From positions 1-32,465 of the forward strand of contig JAFBAP010000188.1 of NCBI GenBank assembly GCA_019247695.1: a stretch of 32,465 nucleotides of DNA, read 5' to 3'. The translations under genes were made by a program, and so were the position numbers. The notes beneath the pieces were generated by a model. That model saw only the letters and a program-made list of their open reading frames with translations, was not told the origin of the DNA and made no database searches. Origin of the DNA: Verrucomicrobiota bacterium. GTDB taxonomy: Bacteria > Verrucomicrobiota > Verrucomicrobiia > Chthoniobacterales > JAFAMB01. Shown one piece after another: positions 8,412 to 16,469 of the stretch (within the stretch, counting starts at the first letter, position 1; every line of letters starts with the position of its first letter).

Positions 8412-8636
8412 ATGAGGGCTAAAGACTTAATGCCAGGGAAAACGCCCGGCCGGTGGACCGCCGAGGAGATCAAACCGCAGCTACTGCCGCGCATGTGGCA
8501 CGAGTTGGTCGCCTACGTGGCCGTCAAGACGTTCGACTTTGACGCGGGTCGCAGCGCGGTCAACCTCGATAAACGTCCGGATTACCCCCTTTCGGGTTTT
8601 GACCTGGACGCGTTTTTCCAGGCCACCGGCAACTAA
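8412..8636 (+). CDS. Small orphan protein, doubtful
   Basis: 74 residues, MRAKDLMPGKTPGRWTAEEI... ending GFDLDAFFQATGN. The segment MWHELVAYVAVKTFDFDAGRS looks helical and protein-like, but I recognise no family and see no strong ribosome site. Its stop overlaps that of the convergent 131-residue gene by four bases. It may be real, or the remnant of a longer gene; confidence is low. Confidence 0.35.
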   Translation: MRAKDLMPGKTPGRWTAEEIKPQLLPRMWHELVAYVAVKTFDFDAGRSAVNLDKRPDYPLSGFDLDAFFQATGN

Positions 8637-9028
8637 AGGCGCCAAAAGCTGACGCCGAGACCACGTCCTGGCCCCCGGCGGCGTTTTCGGGCCGGGTCGA
8701 CCTTCTCGGCGCGCCGGGCGCGCCGTTCTTCTTGGGTCAGGATTCCGGCGAAGGGCGTCGATTGGCGAAGCCGCCGGGCGTTTTTGCCCGGATCGACCCA
8801 CCGCTGTAGGGGTTGTTCGAGGGAGTTCGCGTCGAACAGGCCGAGCCACTCCTGCATCGCGTCCATCACCGAACGGGAAAAGCGGCCACCGTTGATGTCG
8901 TTGGCCAACCGCTCGCGCATGCCGGCCAAGACCTCCGGGTTTTGCCTCGGCCGCCGCGCGATTTCGCGGTGCAAAGCGAGGCTTCGCTCCTCCAGCCTGG
9001 CATGACGCGTTGGCATCCCTTCGCTCAA
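8633..9028 (-). CDS. Orphan helical protein with LRQSTPFAGIL motif
   Basis: 131 residues. It has ERSLALHREIARRPRQNPEV at the N-terminus, a helical middle (DAMQEWLGLFDANSLEQPL), and RRLRQSTPFAGILTQEERR at residues 89-107. Short proteins with the pattern LHR-x-IA...L, W...LL and R-x-LRQ(S/T)(S/T)PFAGIL-x-x-x-ER recur in bacterial genomes, often next to nucleotidyltransferase-like or HTH genes in toxin-antitoxin-like pairs. No such partner is seen here apart from the doubtful convergent ORF. The C-terminus (KRRRGPGRGLGVSFWRL) is unusually basic and may be an altered end. An alternative start is the ATG at 9016. Confidence 0.65.
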   Translation of the reverse strand: MSEGMPTRHARLEERSLALHREIARRPRQNPEVLAGMRERLANDINGGRFSRSVMDAMQEWLGLFDANSLEQPLQRWVDPGKNARRLRQSTPFAGILTQEERRARRAEKVDPARKRRRGPGRGLGVSFWRL

Positions 9029-9190
9029 AGCAAGCGCACCATCGCCGTTTACGGGGGGGGTATTGAAATGTGACGCGAAGGCCCCCTCTATAAGGAAAAT
9101 GGGGGAAAAGAAATGTATGTGCGGGGGATTTCCGGGAAAAGAGGAGACGGATTACCGGCATCGTCTTACCCCCCGGAACGCAAAAAACTT

Positions 9191-9751
9191 TCAGCCAAAC
9201 AGATGACTCAGGGCCAGTTCAAACCCCGGTAACAAACCGGTCGACAGCACGTCACCCGGTTTGAGCACCTTCGGCGGTCGCCCGACATCTGCGCTGAACC
9301 GGTATACCTCGGCGGTCTTGCGCTTCGGATCGATGATCCAAAGCTCCGCCGCCCCGTTTTGGGCGTAACCAAGGCGTTTCTCGTTCCGGTCGTAACGCGC
9401 CGTTTTGGGCGAGAGCACCTCAATCACCAGGTCAGGAACCCCCACCGCGCATTGGTCGGTAAGCCGGTCGAGGTGAGCACGGGCAAAAAACATCACGTCG
9501 GGTTGGTAACGTTCTTCTCCCTCGGGCCCCTTTAGCCTCACCTCGAAAGGGGCTTGGTAAACCTCCCCCAGAGCTGGATGGGCCCTCAGGAACAGGGAGA
9601 TTTCGACAAAGAGCTCCCCCGCAAGGCGTTGGTGGAAGCGGTTCGGTGGGGGCGACACAATCAGGTGACCTCGAATGTATTGGTGAGGCAGCACGCTCTC
9701 GGGCAGGGCGTCGAACGCCTCTACAGTCATGGGTTGCTCGATGGTGTGCAT
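9191..9751 (-). CDS. Uma2 family (DUF820) endonuclease-like protein
   Basis: 186 residues, the usual Uma2 length. Family order is complete: MTVEAFDALPE near the start, RGHLIVSPPPNRFHQRLAGE, APFEVRL, the acidic YQPDVMFF, VPDLVIEVLSPKT (Asp and Glu of the PD-(D/E)XK-like core), YDRNEKRLGYAQNGAAELWIIDP with the core Lys, and a C-terminal GFELALSHLF. The fold belongs to the restriction-endonuclease superfamily; biological role and target are unknown. These genes typically multiply in cyanobacteria and some soil phyla; a second one lies at 31563-32138. The start at 9751 gives a standard N-terminus. Confidence 0.92.
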   Translation of the reverse strand: MHTIEQPMTVEAFDALPESVLPHQYIRGHLIVSPPPNRFHQRLAGELFVEISLFLRAHPALGEVYQAPFEVRLKGPEGEERYQPDVMFFARAHLDRLTDQCAVGVPDLVIEVLSPKTARYDRNEKRLGYAQNGAAELWIIDPKRKTAEVYRFSADVGRPPKVLKPGDVLSTGLLPGFELALSHLFG

Positions 9752-10225
9752 CGCGGACCTCCGGGGTTTACAGCGGAGGATACACCGGCCTGACGTTGCT
9801 GAGAAGGCCGGTGTCGATCCCGCCAGCGACCTGGGCCCCAGCTGCCATCTGGCTCAAGTCGTCCATTTCAGGATGCGCGCAAACGGACCCCTCCCGCTCG
9901 TACCTCGCGGGCTCCCTCCCATTCAAGCGGTGGCCTGCCCTGACGCCCGAACGAGGCCTCGACGGCAAGGGGTGGGTATCGATCGCGAAAAGAAATGCTC
10001 ATTTCCCTCCTGGTGCCCACTCGCTCAGCCGCCGCCGAACAGGGAGGATACGTCAACGTCCGTTCTTCCGGAGCGCAAAACCGGGGTGAAATGCTTCACT
10101 CCCCCCTCACCGTAGAAAGAAGATGCGCCCACGGCGCCGGCGTACGTCAGACATCCGATCGCCTGATTGCGGGGAGGCTTTTCTGACCAGCTCTCCATGT
10201 CGCTGTAGCCTAACCGGCTAATCGG
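9752..10225. other. Intergenic region, no gene recognised
   Basis: Several overlapping short frames exist on both strands, none with a recognisable domain, start signal or consistent codon use. No repeat-family block was found. The right end, near 10195-10225, is the downstream side of the DoxX-like gene. Confidence 0.45.
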
Positions 10226-10672
10226 TCAATACCGAGCCGTGATGGCCCAGGCAAGCAGGAGGATCAGGAGGGCTTGCATCGGGCCACGGACCCATAAGGG
10301 GGTCACGGGCCGGTCCCCGAGCTTCACGCCGGTTTGGGCCGCGTGAATGTTCGCGGGAAACACCGCGATGAGGAAAGCAATCAGGCAAATGCCGGCCGGT
10401 TGACGCATCTCCGGAAGCAGCAAGCCGATGGCACCGAGCATTTCCAGCAGGCCGGCCACCCACACCGCCCGTTTCGGGTCAGGCACCCAGGGGGGAACCA
10501 TCTTTTCAAGGTCGGTGCGCATTCGGCCAAAATGAGCGGCCCCGGTGAAGCAGAACATGACGGCTAACGCATAGGCGGTCGACTCATGCCAAGTACGAAA
10601 AAGCGGAATGCCCCATGAGCCGAGGAGTCGAAAAAGGATCAAACTTCCCAAAAGCACGAACAGGACGATCAT
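10226..10672 (-). CDS. DoxX-like membrane protein (COG4270 type)
   Basis: 148 residues with four hydrophobic segments: MIVLFVLLGSLILFRLLG, YALAVMFCFTGAAHFG, AVWVAGLLEMLGAIGLLLPE and a final ALLILLLAWAI. The AHF after helix 2, MVPPWVPDP in the loop and FPANIHAA after helix 3 are the hallmarks of this small DoxX-related family of uncharacterised membrane proteins. The start at 10672 begins at the first helix; a longer reading frame to 10750 would add a polar tail and run toward repeat copy C. Function unknown; relatives are sometimes linked to stress or sulfur metabolism. Confidence 0.83.
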   Translation of the reverse strand: MIVLFVLLGSLILFRLLGSWGIPLFRTWHESTAYALAVMFCFTGAAHFGRMRTDLEKMVPPWVPDPKRAVWVAGLLEMLGAIGLLLPEMRQPAGICLIAFLIAVFPANIHAAQTGVKLGDRPVTPLWVRGPMQALLILLLAWAITARY

Positions 10673-10767
10673 CGACGCAGCAATACATGAATCAAGCGCC
10701 GCCCGCGAGCAAGGTTTAGCCCAAAGCGGGGGGACGCGTGCGAGGCGCAACTTTGGCGCGGCGCAGG

Positions 10768-11076
10768 ATCCCTCCTAAGGCGTGACGCCTGTACGCCCCC
10801 TCTAACAAACGCCCGCCCCGCCGGGTTGGATTTGTTGAAGGGGCGGCAGAAAATGCGAGCGACACCTTCTACCGCCCCTTCAGGGCTCATCGTTATTTTA
10901 CGGTAACCCAGGGTAAACCCTGGGCTAAGTTCTACCGCCCCTTCGGGGCTGAAATCCGGTCGAAATTCCACCAAAACAACCATCTAAATTGGTGTAAGAC
11001 CAATTCAACAAGGTGCGCAGCATGCTCCGGCGCCCCCCTGAGCCGATATTTTATCGGAATAACTGTTTGAATGGTA
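10768..11076. repeat. MITE/REPIN-like repeat, left-truncated copy C
   Basis: Carries the CCTCCTAAGGCGTGACGCC block, the GGGGCGGCAGAA hairpin (10835-10883, one mismatch), the GGTAACCCAGGG palindrome and the outer end with CCTGAGCCGATATTTTATCGG and terminal TTGAATGGTA. The left terminal repeat is missing. It fills most of the gene-free stretch 10673-11343; from 11090 to 11343 I see nothing. Confidence 0.78.
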
Positions 11077-11343
11077 TAAGTCGATCCCGGCCGGCCCACG
11101 CAGAATGCGGATCGCGTTACCGGCGAACGGTCCTTCCTGGGCACGGCTCTACCTCGATGCCCTTCCTTACTGCTTGATCCGCATTCAGGGATAAAGGTTT
11201 CCCGGCACATTGGGTACAGCCTGGGGAGACGGTCGGGACAGGGGTTGGCTGGCCGCCCTGGCTTAGGAGCGGTCATGAGCGGCGGGCTCCGCTCGCTCCT
11301 CGCGGTGGTCCAGACAACCGAAACCTGACTGCTGCCGGGGGAG

Positions 11344-11834
11344 CTACTCATGAGGCGAAGGCGCCATAGCCTTCAGGTCGATCGTTTCGGCCATCGCCTG
11401 GTAGCCCACCCGGTTAGGGTGCAACAGCTCCCCGGGGCCGCCGGTCGTCTGGTTCGGCTGCATGGGCGCTTTCATGGCGCCGGTGGCCGGGTCCAGCGTC
11501 GCCGCATCCATGTCCGCCACCGCATCAAATAACCTGCTGGTGCGGATGAAGTCGTTCACTTTCTTGCGTTCGGTGTCCACTTTGGGAAACCCATAGCTCC
11601 CGATCGGGCTGCCGAAACTCGACGGCAGCGTTGCCCCGATGACTTTGATGTTTTTAGCGTGCAGCCGCCCCACCACGTCCTTAAAGCCGTTGATCACGTC
11701 GTCGCCCGAAACGAGGCAGGCACCCAAGTCATTGATGCCTTCCAACCAGACGACGTAACGCAGGCCCGCCACACCGAACACGTCGCGCTCGAGGCGGACC
11801 GGGCACGGTTTACCGCCGGTGGCCAGTAAAAATT
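11344..11834 (-). pseudogene. SGNH/GDSL hydrolase, 5'-truncated
   Basis: The frame encodes the C-terminal half of an SGNH-type esterase/lipase: LERDVFGVAGLRYVVWLEG then INDLG (block III region), a VIGATLP strand, DTERKKVNDFIR, and the catalytic block ELLHPNRVGYQAMAE with its His. The homologous reading extends upstream to about 11834 (LLATGGKPCPVRLERDV) and then meets an in-frame TAA. The N-terminal half with the nucleophile motif GDSI/GDSL is absent, so the protein cannot be an active hydrolase. The break lies next to repeat H copy 2, suggesting a rearrangement. A GTG at 11781 is the first start-like codon but is internal to the domain. Confidence 0.8.
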
Positions 11835-11900
11835 GCGATTACGCGCTAACCGCAACGGGCCGAAAGATTTTGGATCGCCGGGGGAGTATCGACCCCCTGG

Positions 11901-12002
11901 CCCGCGCGACGGCGCGGGATTCCAAAAACGCGGGGCGGAGCGGACGCTCCAGCCAACCGCCGGGAAGGGGCTTTTTGCTCAGCTCGTCTGAGGCAGCTGT
12001 CA
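11901..12002. repeat. Dispersed hairpin repeat H, copy 2
   Basis: Starts with the same 21-base hairpin CCCGCGCGACGGCGCGGGATT (without flanks) as position 5613 and continues with diverged but collinear sequence. It lies some 70 bases upstream of the truncated SGNH gene end. The remaining stretch 12003-12239 shows no gene. Confidence 0.65.
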
Positions 12003-12239
12003 CTAGCCCGGCCCGGTCGGGTCACGGCCATAGTCGCCGTGGAGGATGGCCGATCCTGGGGAGATCACCTTCCGACGTGGAGTGCGCCTATTTCCGCAGG
12101 TACGGACCCGGGTGCCGGACGAGGAATGGAAGATCACCTTCGGCGCTGTTATCTGGTTTTCCGCCCTGAAGGCCGGCCAGCCAAGATAGCGGCTTACCCC
12201 CTGGAAACCTCCCGAATATCGGCTAAGGAGGTGTCGGCG

Positions 12240-12300
12240 CCGGAGCATGCTCCGTACCTGGCTGAATCGGTCTTAGGCCCAACGGGCCGGGAGAACATAG
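12240..12300. repeat. Dispersed repeat, fragment G
   Basis: GGAGCATGCTCCG followed by CTGAATCGGTCTTAGGCCCAACGGGCCGGGAG corresponds, inverted, to the outer part of copies C, E and F. Only this fragment is present; it abuts the 3' end of the MarR gene. Confidence 0.6.
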
Positions 12301-12308
12301 TCTCCGGT

Positions 12309-12770
12309 TTACGCCGGCCTCTCGGCGGCGTGCTTGCCCAGTTTCTTCAACAGCCGCAGCAAGGTCAGCCGCTCGCCGGTCGAAAGGACGCTGGCGGCCT
12401 GCTCCATCGCTGCGGCGTGCTCGCGGAACCCCGCCGTAATGAGCGCCCGCCCTTCGGCCGTTAGTTCAACCCGGCGCACCCGCCGATCACCGGCTTCGTC
12501 CCGGCGCGCCACAAGTCCTTTCCGAACCAGCCGGTCCACGGCGATACTGATCGAGCCGGGGGTAAGCCAGACCTTCGGTCCCAAGGCGTTGACCGGCAGG
12601 GGACCCTTGTGCAGCAGCGCCTCGAGGATGCGGAACTCGGAGTCGCCCAGTTGGGTTCCCTCGATGCTCTGCTGGGCCTGGGCGTTCAGCGCGTGGAAGG
12701 TTTTCATCAAGACCAGCCAGACGTGAACGCCGCGGTGGTCCGGGGGCAGGGGGGTCGTCTTTCGCCTCAT
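12309..12770 (-). CDS. MarR family transcriptional regulator
   Basis: 153 residues, standard MarR length. N-terminal dimerisation helix VHVWLVLMKTFHALNAQAQQ, then a winged helix-turn-helix: LGDSEFRILEALLHKGPLPV, LGPKVWLTPGSISIAVDRLV (recognition helix) and the wing AGDRRVRRVELTAEG, closing with a dimerisation helix. Such proteins repress neighbouring genes and are released by small phenolic or oxidising ligands. It is divergent from a DoxX-like gene and shares with it a 50-bp AT-rich intergenic region containing a 40-bp imperfect palindrome, so it very likely regulates both itself and that gene. Confidence 0.92.
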   Translation of the reverse strand: MRRKTTPLPPDHRGVHVWLVLMKTFHALNAQAQQSIEGTQLGDSEFRILEALLHKGPLPVNALGPKVWLTPGSISIAVDRLVRKGLVARRDEAGDRRVRRVELTAEGRALITAGFREHAAAMEQAASVLSTGERLTLLRLLKKLGKHAAERPA

Positions 12771-12780
12771 CAGATTAACC

Positions 12781-12820
12781 TTGACTTAAATTATATTGAT
12801 GTAAATACATTTTAAATCAA
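12781..12820. promoter_or_regulatory. MarR-type operator and divergent promoter
   Basis: The only AT-rich stretch in the region, occupying the space between divergent marR-like and doxX-like genes. The outer arms TTGACTTAAA and TTTAAATCAA are complementary at 9 of 10 positions; an inner inverted repeat ATGTA-AA-TACAT lies off-centre. On the minus strand a perfect TATAAT (12790-12795 complement) with TTGATT 19 bases upstream can serve the regulator gene. The palindrome ends directly at the ATG of the doxX-like gene, leaving no Shine-Dalgarno there, so that transcript may be leaderless. Confidence 0.7.
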
Positions 12821-13222
12821 ATGAACAGGACCTCTATCAAACTCGTCCCCACCTTCGCCCGCTGGCTGCTCGGCCTGGTCTTCCTGGTTTTCGGGCTCAA
12901 CGGTTTCCTGCATTTTATTCCGATGCCGCCCCCGCCCGGCGTCGCCGGTCAATTCCTGGGGGCGCTCTTTGTCTCCCATTATCTGGTCGTGGTGTTTCTG
13001 CTCCAGTTAATTCCGGCCGCCTTGCTGCTGCTGAACCGGTTTGTCCCGCTCGCGCTGACCCTGCTGGGTCCGCTCATCGTAAACATCGTGCTGTTTCACG
13101 GGCTTATGGCGCCCGGCGGGCTGCCGCTGGCGCTCCTGGTCACCGCGCTCTGGCTCCTGGTGTTCTGGAGCATCCGTTCGGCCTTCGCGGGCCTGTTCCG
13201 GCCGCACGTCCCAACGCAGTAA
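12821..13222 (+). CDS. DoxX family membrane protein
   Basis: 133 residues, four hydrophobic helices: LVPTFARWLLGLVFLVFGLN, a VSHYLVVVFLLQLIPAALLL pair, FVPLALTLLGPLIVNIVLFH and PLALLVTALWLLVFW. The pattern RxLLGLxFxxFGLNGFLHF(I/L)PMPPPP and GPLIVNIxxFH is typical of small DoxX-like proteins that often stand beside MarR/HTH regulators. Physiological role unknown. Located directly behind the shared operator and ahead of the flavin oxidoreductase gene by 34 bases, so the two are probably co-transcribed and both under MarR control. Confidence 0.86.
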   Translation: MNRTSIKLVPTFARWLLGLVFLVFGLNGFLHFIPMPPPPGVAGQFLGALFVSHYLVVVFLLQLIPAALLLLNRFVPLALTLLGPLIVNIVLFHGLMAPGGLPLALLVTALWLLVFWSIRSAFAGLFRPHVPTQ

Positions 13223-13256
13223 ATGAGGCGCTTGCACTTCAAGGTCTGACAAAGGT

Positions 13257-14339
13257 ATGGAGATTGGCGTTGATAGTTTTCTGGCCGCCACCCTCGAGCC
13301 CGCCACGGGCCGGCCGGTCGACCCGGCGCGCGACCTGCGCCGGTGGCTCGAGGCGATCGTGCGGGCCGACGAGGTTGGCCTGGACGCGTTCGGCATCGGC
13401 GAACATCACCGGCGGGAATACCTGGATTCCGCGCCGGCGGTAATCCTGGCGGCGGCCGCGGCGCGCACCCGTCGCATCCGGCTCACCAGCGCCGTAACGG
13501 TGCTGAGTGCCGCCGATCCGGTCCGCGTGTTTCAAGAATTCGCCACGCTCGATCTGCTTTCGGAGGGCCGGGCGGAACTCGTGGCGGGGCGGGGCTCGTT
13601 TATCGAAGCGTTTCCGCTCTTCGGGCTGGACCTCAACGACTACGATTCGCTGTTTGCCGAAAAGCTGGAGTTGCTCCTGAAGCTGCGCGATGAGACCCAC
13701 GTCCGCTGGTCGGGACGGCACCGGGCGGCCTTAAGCGGGCAGGCCGTCTACCCGCGGCCGTTGCAGGACCCGTTGCCGGTCTGGCTTGGGGTGGGGGGCA
13801 GTCCGGGCTCGTTTGTGCGCGCCGGCACGCTGGGGCTTCCGTTGATGGTGGCCATCATCGGCGGCGAACCGCGCCGCTTTCGTCCCCTGATCGACTTGTA
13901 CCGAAAGGCGGGCCTGCGCGCGGGCCATTCCCTGGAGCAGCTAAAGGTTGGCCTCCACGCCTTAGGCTACGTGGCGGAGGATGCCGCCGCGGCCGTCGAC
14001 GACTTCTTCCCGGGTTATGCGCAGAGCTTCACCGAGATTGGGAAGGAGCGCGGCTGGCCACCCGTTACCCGCGCGCACTATAACGCCCAACTGGGGCCGG
14101 ATGGAGCGTTGCTGGTGGGCGATCCCGAAACGGTCGCCGAAAAGATCTTGCGCTTGGACGCAGCTTTGGGCGGCATATCGCGCCTTAACTTCCAGATGAG
14201 CGTCGCGGCCTTGCCGCACGCCAAGCTGCTGCGCGCGATTGAACTGCTTGGGACGCAGGTCGCCCCTCGGGTGCGAACCGCGCTCGGGTCCGGCTCCGGG
14301 GAGGCGCCGCTACGGAGACGGTCAGATCGTGCGGCGTGA
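13257..14339 (+). CDS. LLM class flavin-dependent oxidoreductase
   Basis: 360 residues, bacterial-luciferase-like TIM barrel. Visible family elements: ADEVGLDAFGIGEHHRREY (residues 37-55), ILAAAAARTRRIRLTSAVTV, VRVFQEFATLDLLSEGRAEL and VAGRGSFIEAFPLFG, then LPVWLGVGGSPGSFVRAG and LVGDPETVAEKILRL near the C-terminus. These enzymes use reduced flavin and oxygen to oxidise varied organic substrates. The C-terminal 25 residues (GSGSGEAPLRRRSDRAA) are low in complexity and outside the domain. It follows the doxX-like gene closely and is probably in the MarR-regulated unit. Substrate unknown. Confidence 0.92.
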   Translation: MEIGVDSFLAATLEPATGRPVDPARDLRRWLEAIVRADEVGLDAFGIGEHHRREYLDSAPAVILAAAAARTRRIRLTSAVTVLSAADPVRVFQEFATLDLLSEGRAELVAGRGSFIEAFPLFGLDLNDYDSLFAEKLELLLKLRDETHVRWSGRHRAALSGQAVYPRPLQDPLPVWLGVGGSPGSFVRAGTLGLPLMVAIIGGEPRRFRPLIDLYRKAGLRAGHSLEQLKVGLHALGYVAEDAAAAVDDFFPGYAQSFTEIGKERGWPPVTRAHYNAQLGPDGALLVGDPETVAEKILRLDAALGGISRLNFQMSVAALPHAKLLRAIELLGTQVAPRVRTALGSGSGEAPLRRRSDRAA

Positions 14340-14567
14340 ATCGCATAGCCAGGCCGCCAGCGGCCACGGTAGAGGACCAGGATCACGGGCCCTTGACGCA
14401 ATCGCGACTGCAGCCGGACGCAGCGTCCTTGAGCACTGAGTCGGAGGAGTGGGGGGGCGCCCTAAAACGCTGCTCCCGCGCCATCAACGGAAAGGGGCCA
14501 TCTCCCTCCAATGGGTAGTTGACGCCTCGCGACCCCATAAAATAGATTGCGAAGGTAATCGACGGCT

Positions 14568-15443
14568 ATGGCAAACTCCAGCATTCCTGGGTCCCTTGGG
14601 CACGATGTTCAGTTGGCGGACGCTCACGGAAGCTTGTGGCGCGACGTCGACTGTCACCGGGGGCATACGCCGGGGCCCATCCGCGTGGCAGACGCACCGG
14701 CGGACAAATCTAACAAGAAAGCGGTTAAAGCGCCTCCCGCTGCGACCAAAGTCGATACCATCATTCTACATATTTACGCGCCCATCATACCGGTGGGCCA
14801 GACACCGGGTAACAAGGGTTTCTCGCAGCAGGATTTTATCGACTGGTTCAAAGCTCCTGATGACGCGCGTCTCCCGGACGTTGGTAAATGGTCGGCAGAG
14901 AACATCAACCTGGAGTTTTTTACCAACACCAAATCGGGGGTTAAAGACTTCGAAAAATCGCTGCAACGGAAAGGGGCGATCGTGGCGTACATCGGACATT
15001 CGACGCTGACGCCTCCCAGGTCGGCAAAAGACCCGGAGGGTCCCTCTCGCGGCCTAAGTCCTGACAATCCAAGAAAGGGGCCTGAAATCCCAAACGCCAC
15101 CCTCAGAGCCTTACTGAGCAAATCCGCGGCCTCCCTCGTGATCATTGCCGCCTGCGATTCGAAAACCGCGGTTGGGAATCTGAGCGCCGGACCACCCATC
15201 ATCGTCACGAACTCAGGAACCGATCGCGTGACCCTCATCCCGAGGATGGCCAATGCGGTGGCCACTTTTTTATTTCTCCTCATCGGCTGGGAAAGGGATG
15301 GGCAGGAACAGCCGAACCAGCCGCATCAGGGCGGCCACGGCACGATAAACGAGGCCTTGGCGGCATCGGCGGCTGAGTTCAAGGGAATGGACGACCGGTT
15401 TGAGCTGGTCCATGGGGATGGCTCGATAAAACTTTTTCCTTAA
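14568..15443 (+). CDS. Candidate CHAT/caspase-like (clan CD) protease
   Basis: 291 residues. A 60-residue N-terminal part is poorly ordered and Lys/Pro-rich, followed by VDTIILHIYAPI, an amphipathic region, and then a core that looks like a caspase-haemoglobinase fold: AIVAYIGHSTL with a candidate catalytic His at residue 144, and SLVIIAACDSKTAV with candidate Cys at 196, each at the end of a hydrophobic strand. Further on, PPIIVTNSGTDRVTLIPR and GTINEALAASAAEF match the way CHAT domains close. No signal peptide, so probably cytoplasmic. No sensor or substrate gene is adjacent; upstream is an oxidoreductase, downstream a TonB-receptor relic. The family call rests on the His/Cys strand context only. 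Confidence 0.5.
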   Translation: MANSSIPGSLGHDVQLADAHGSLWRDVDCHRGHTPGPIRVADAPADKSNKKAVKAPPAATKVDTIILHIYAPIIPVGQTPGNKGFSQQDFIDWFKAPDDARLPDVGKWSAENINLEFFTNTKSGVKDFEKSLQRKGAIVAYIGHSTLTPPRSAKDPEGPSRGLSPDNPRKGPEIPNATLRALLSKSAASLVIIAACDSKTAVGNLSAGPPIIVTNSGTDRVTLIPRMANAVATFLFLLIGWERDGQEQPNQPHQGGHGTINEALAASAAEFKGMDDRFELVHGDGSIKLFP

Positions 15444-15598
15444 CGGGGCGGCGGGCATCCGATCCGCCAGGCCTCACCTGCCGGGCCATCCGGAAACGCT
15501 TCTCAGTGCCAAGGGAGGTAAGGACGGCCCGTGCAAACGCACGGAATGAAGGCCGGCACTCGGCCGGGAACTCCAATCCTCCAGCAGCATCGAGCTGA

Positions 15599-16369
15599 CC
15601 GTTCATCGACGGGGTGCCCATCAACCAGGTCTCCTCGCTTCAGACCTGCGGGTACACCGACCTGAACCTGCTGATCCCGGAACTGCTGGGCAGGGTGGAA
15701 CTGGTTCGCGGGCCCTTCACCGTGAGGGCGGGCGACTTTTCCTACGGGGGCTCCGTTTTCTAAACGACGACGGATCAACCCGCACCGGGCCTTTACCTGT
15801 CGGGCGGAAACTTTTCCACGGGACGGGCCCTCGGCATTTACTCATTTGCCGCCGGGCCGCTGAACGGGTATGCGTCGCTGGACGCGGAAACCACCTCCGG
15901 GTACCGCGATAACCAGGATTTCAAGCGCACCAACAGCTTCGACAAATTATTTTTCCACCTGCTGGGTGGAACCGCGTCGGTGCGCTTCCGGGTGTACTCG
16001 AGCGATTTTGACGCCCCGGGTTATCCGGACCGCAGTTTGTTGCTTGCGGGCAAGCTCAGGCCTCAGAGCGCCGTCAATCAGACCGACGGGGGCAGCGTCG
16101 CACAGCAAAACGCGGTGCTCACGTACCGTCAAGACGACACCGAGGAGCCGATCATCGCCACGGCGTACCTCCTGCACAACGCCTTTAAACGCTGGGCCAC
16201 GTTCAACTTGGTGCCGCAGGGCGAGGGGGCCGTGGTGATCCGATTCGGCCACCCCCCGGGGAGTACGAACCTGCCGACCTGCCGCGCCTCGTCAGGTTGG
16301 ACGCTTACGCCGAGGGTCAAGCGACGGCCGTTTCGCTCCTCGGAGCGAAACCCGTCCGAACGGGGGTAG
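15599..16369 (+). pseudogene. TonB-dependent receptor remnant
   Basis: In frame from 15602 the translation reads FIDGVPINQVSS, LLGRVELVRGPFTVRAGDFS and YGGSVF, i.e. the end of a TonB-receptor plug domain. A TAA at 15761 interrupts it, and the same frame continues with GLYLSGGNFSTGRALGIYSF, GYRDNQDFKRTNSFDKLFF and AYLLHNAFKRWATFNL, the first beta-barrel strands. An in-frame TGA at 15596 closes it upstream, and the barrel fades near 16260-16300. The signal peptide, TonB box and most of the barrel are missing, so it is a decayed fragment of an outer-membrane uptake receptor. Confidence 0.82.
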
Positions 16370-16469
16370 ATTGGCTTGAAGAAAACGTTACGCAATGCAC
16401 CGGTGGTCATGCGGTCGGGGATGATCACGGGGAGGACGACAACGGTTACTGGACCTCGGTCACGCAATC

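Noticed and set aside
8481-9161. 226-residue minus-strand frame
   Set aside because: Overlaps the 131-residue gene in another frame; basic and low in complexity, without family features.
9729-10115. 128-residue plus-strand frame in a gene-free gap
   Set aside because: Competing frames overlap on both strands, with no ribosome site, no domain and Arg/Pro-rich composition.
14449-15009. 186-residue plus-strand frame
   Set aside because: Overlaps the protease candidate in another frame; the protease frame alone contains the ordered strand and His/Cys motifs.
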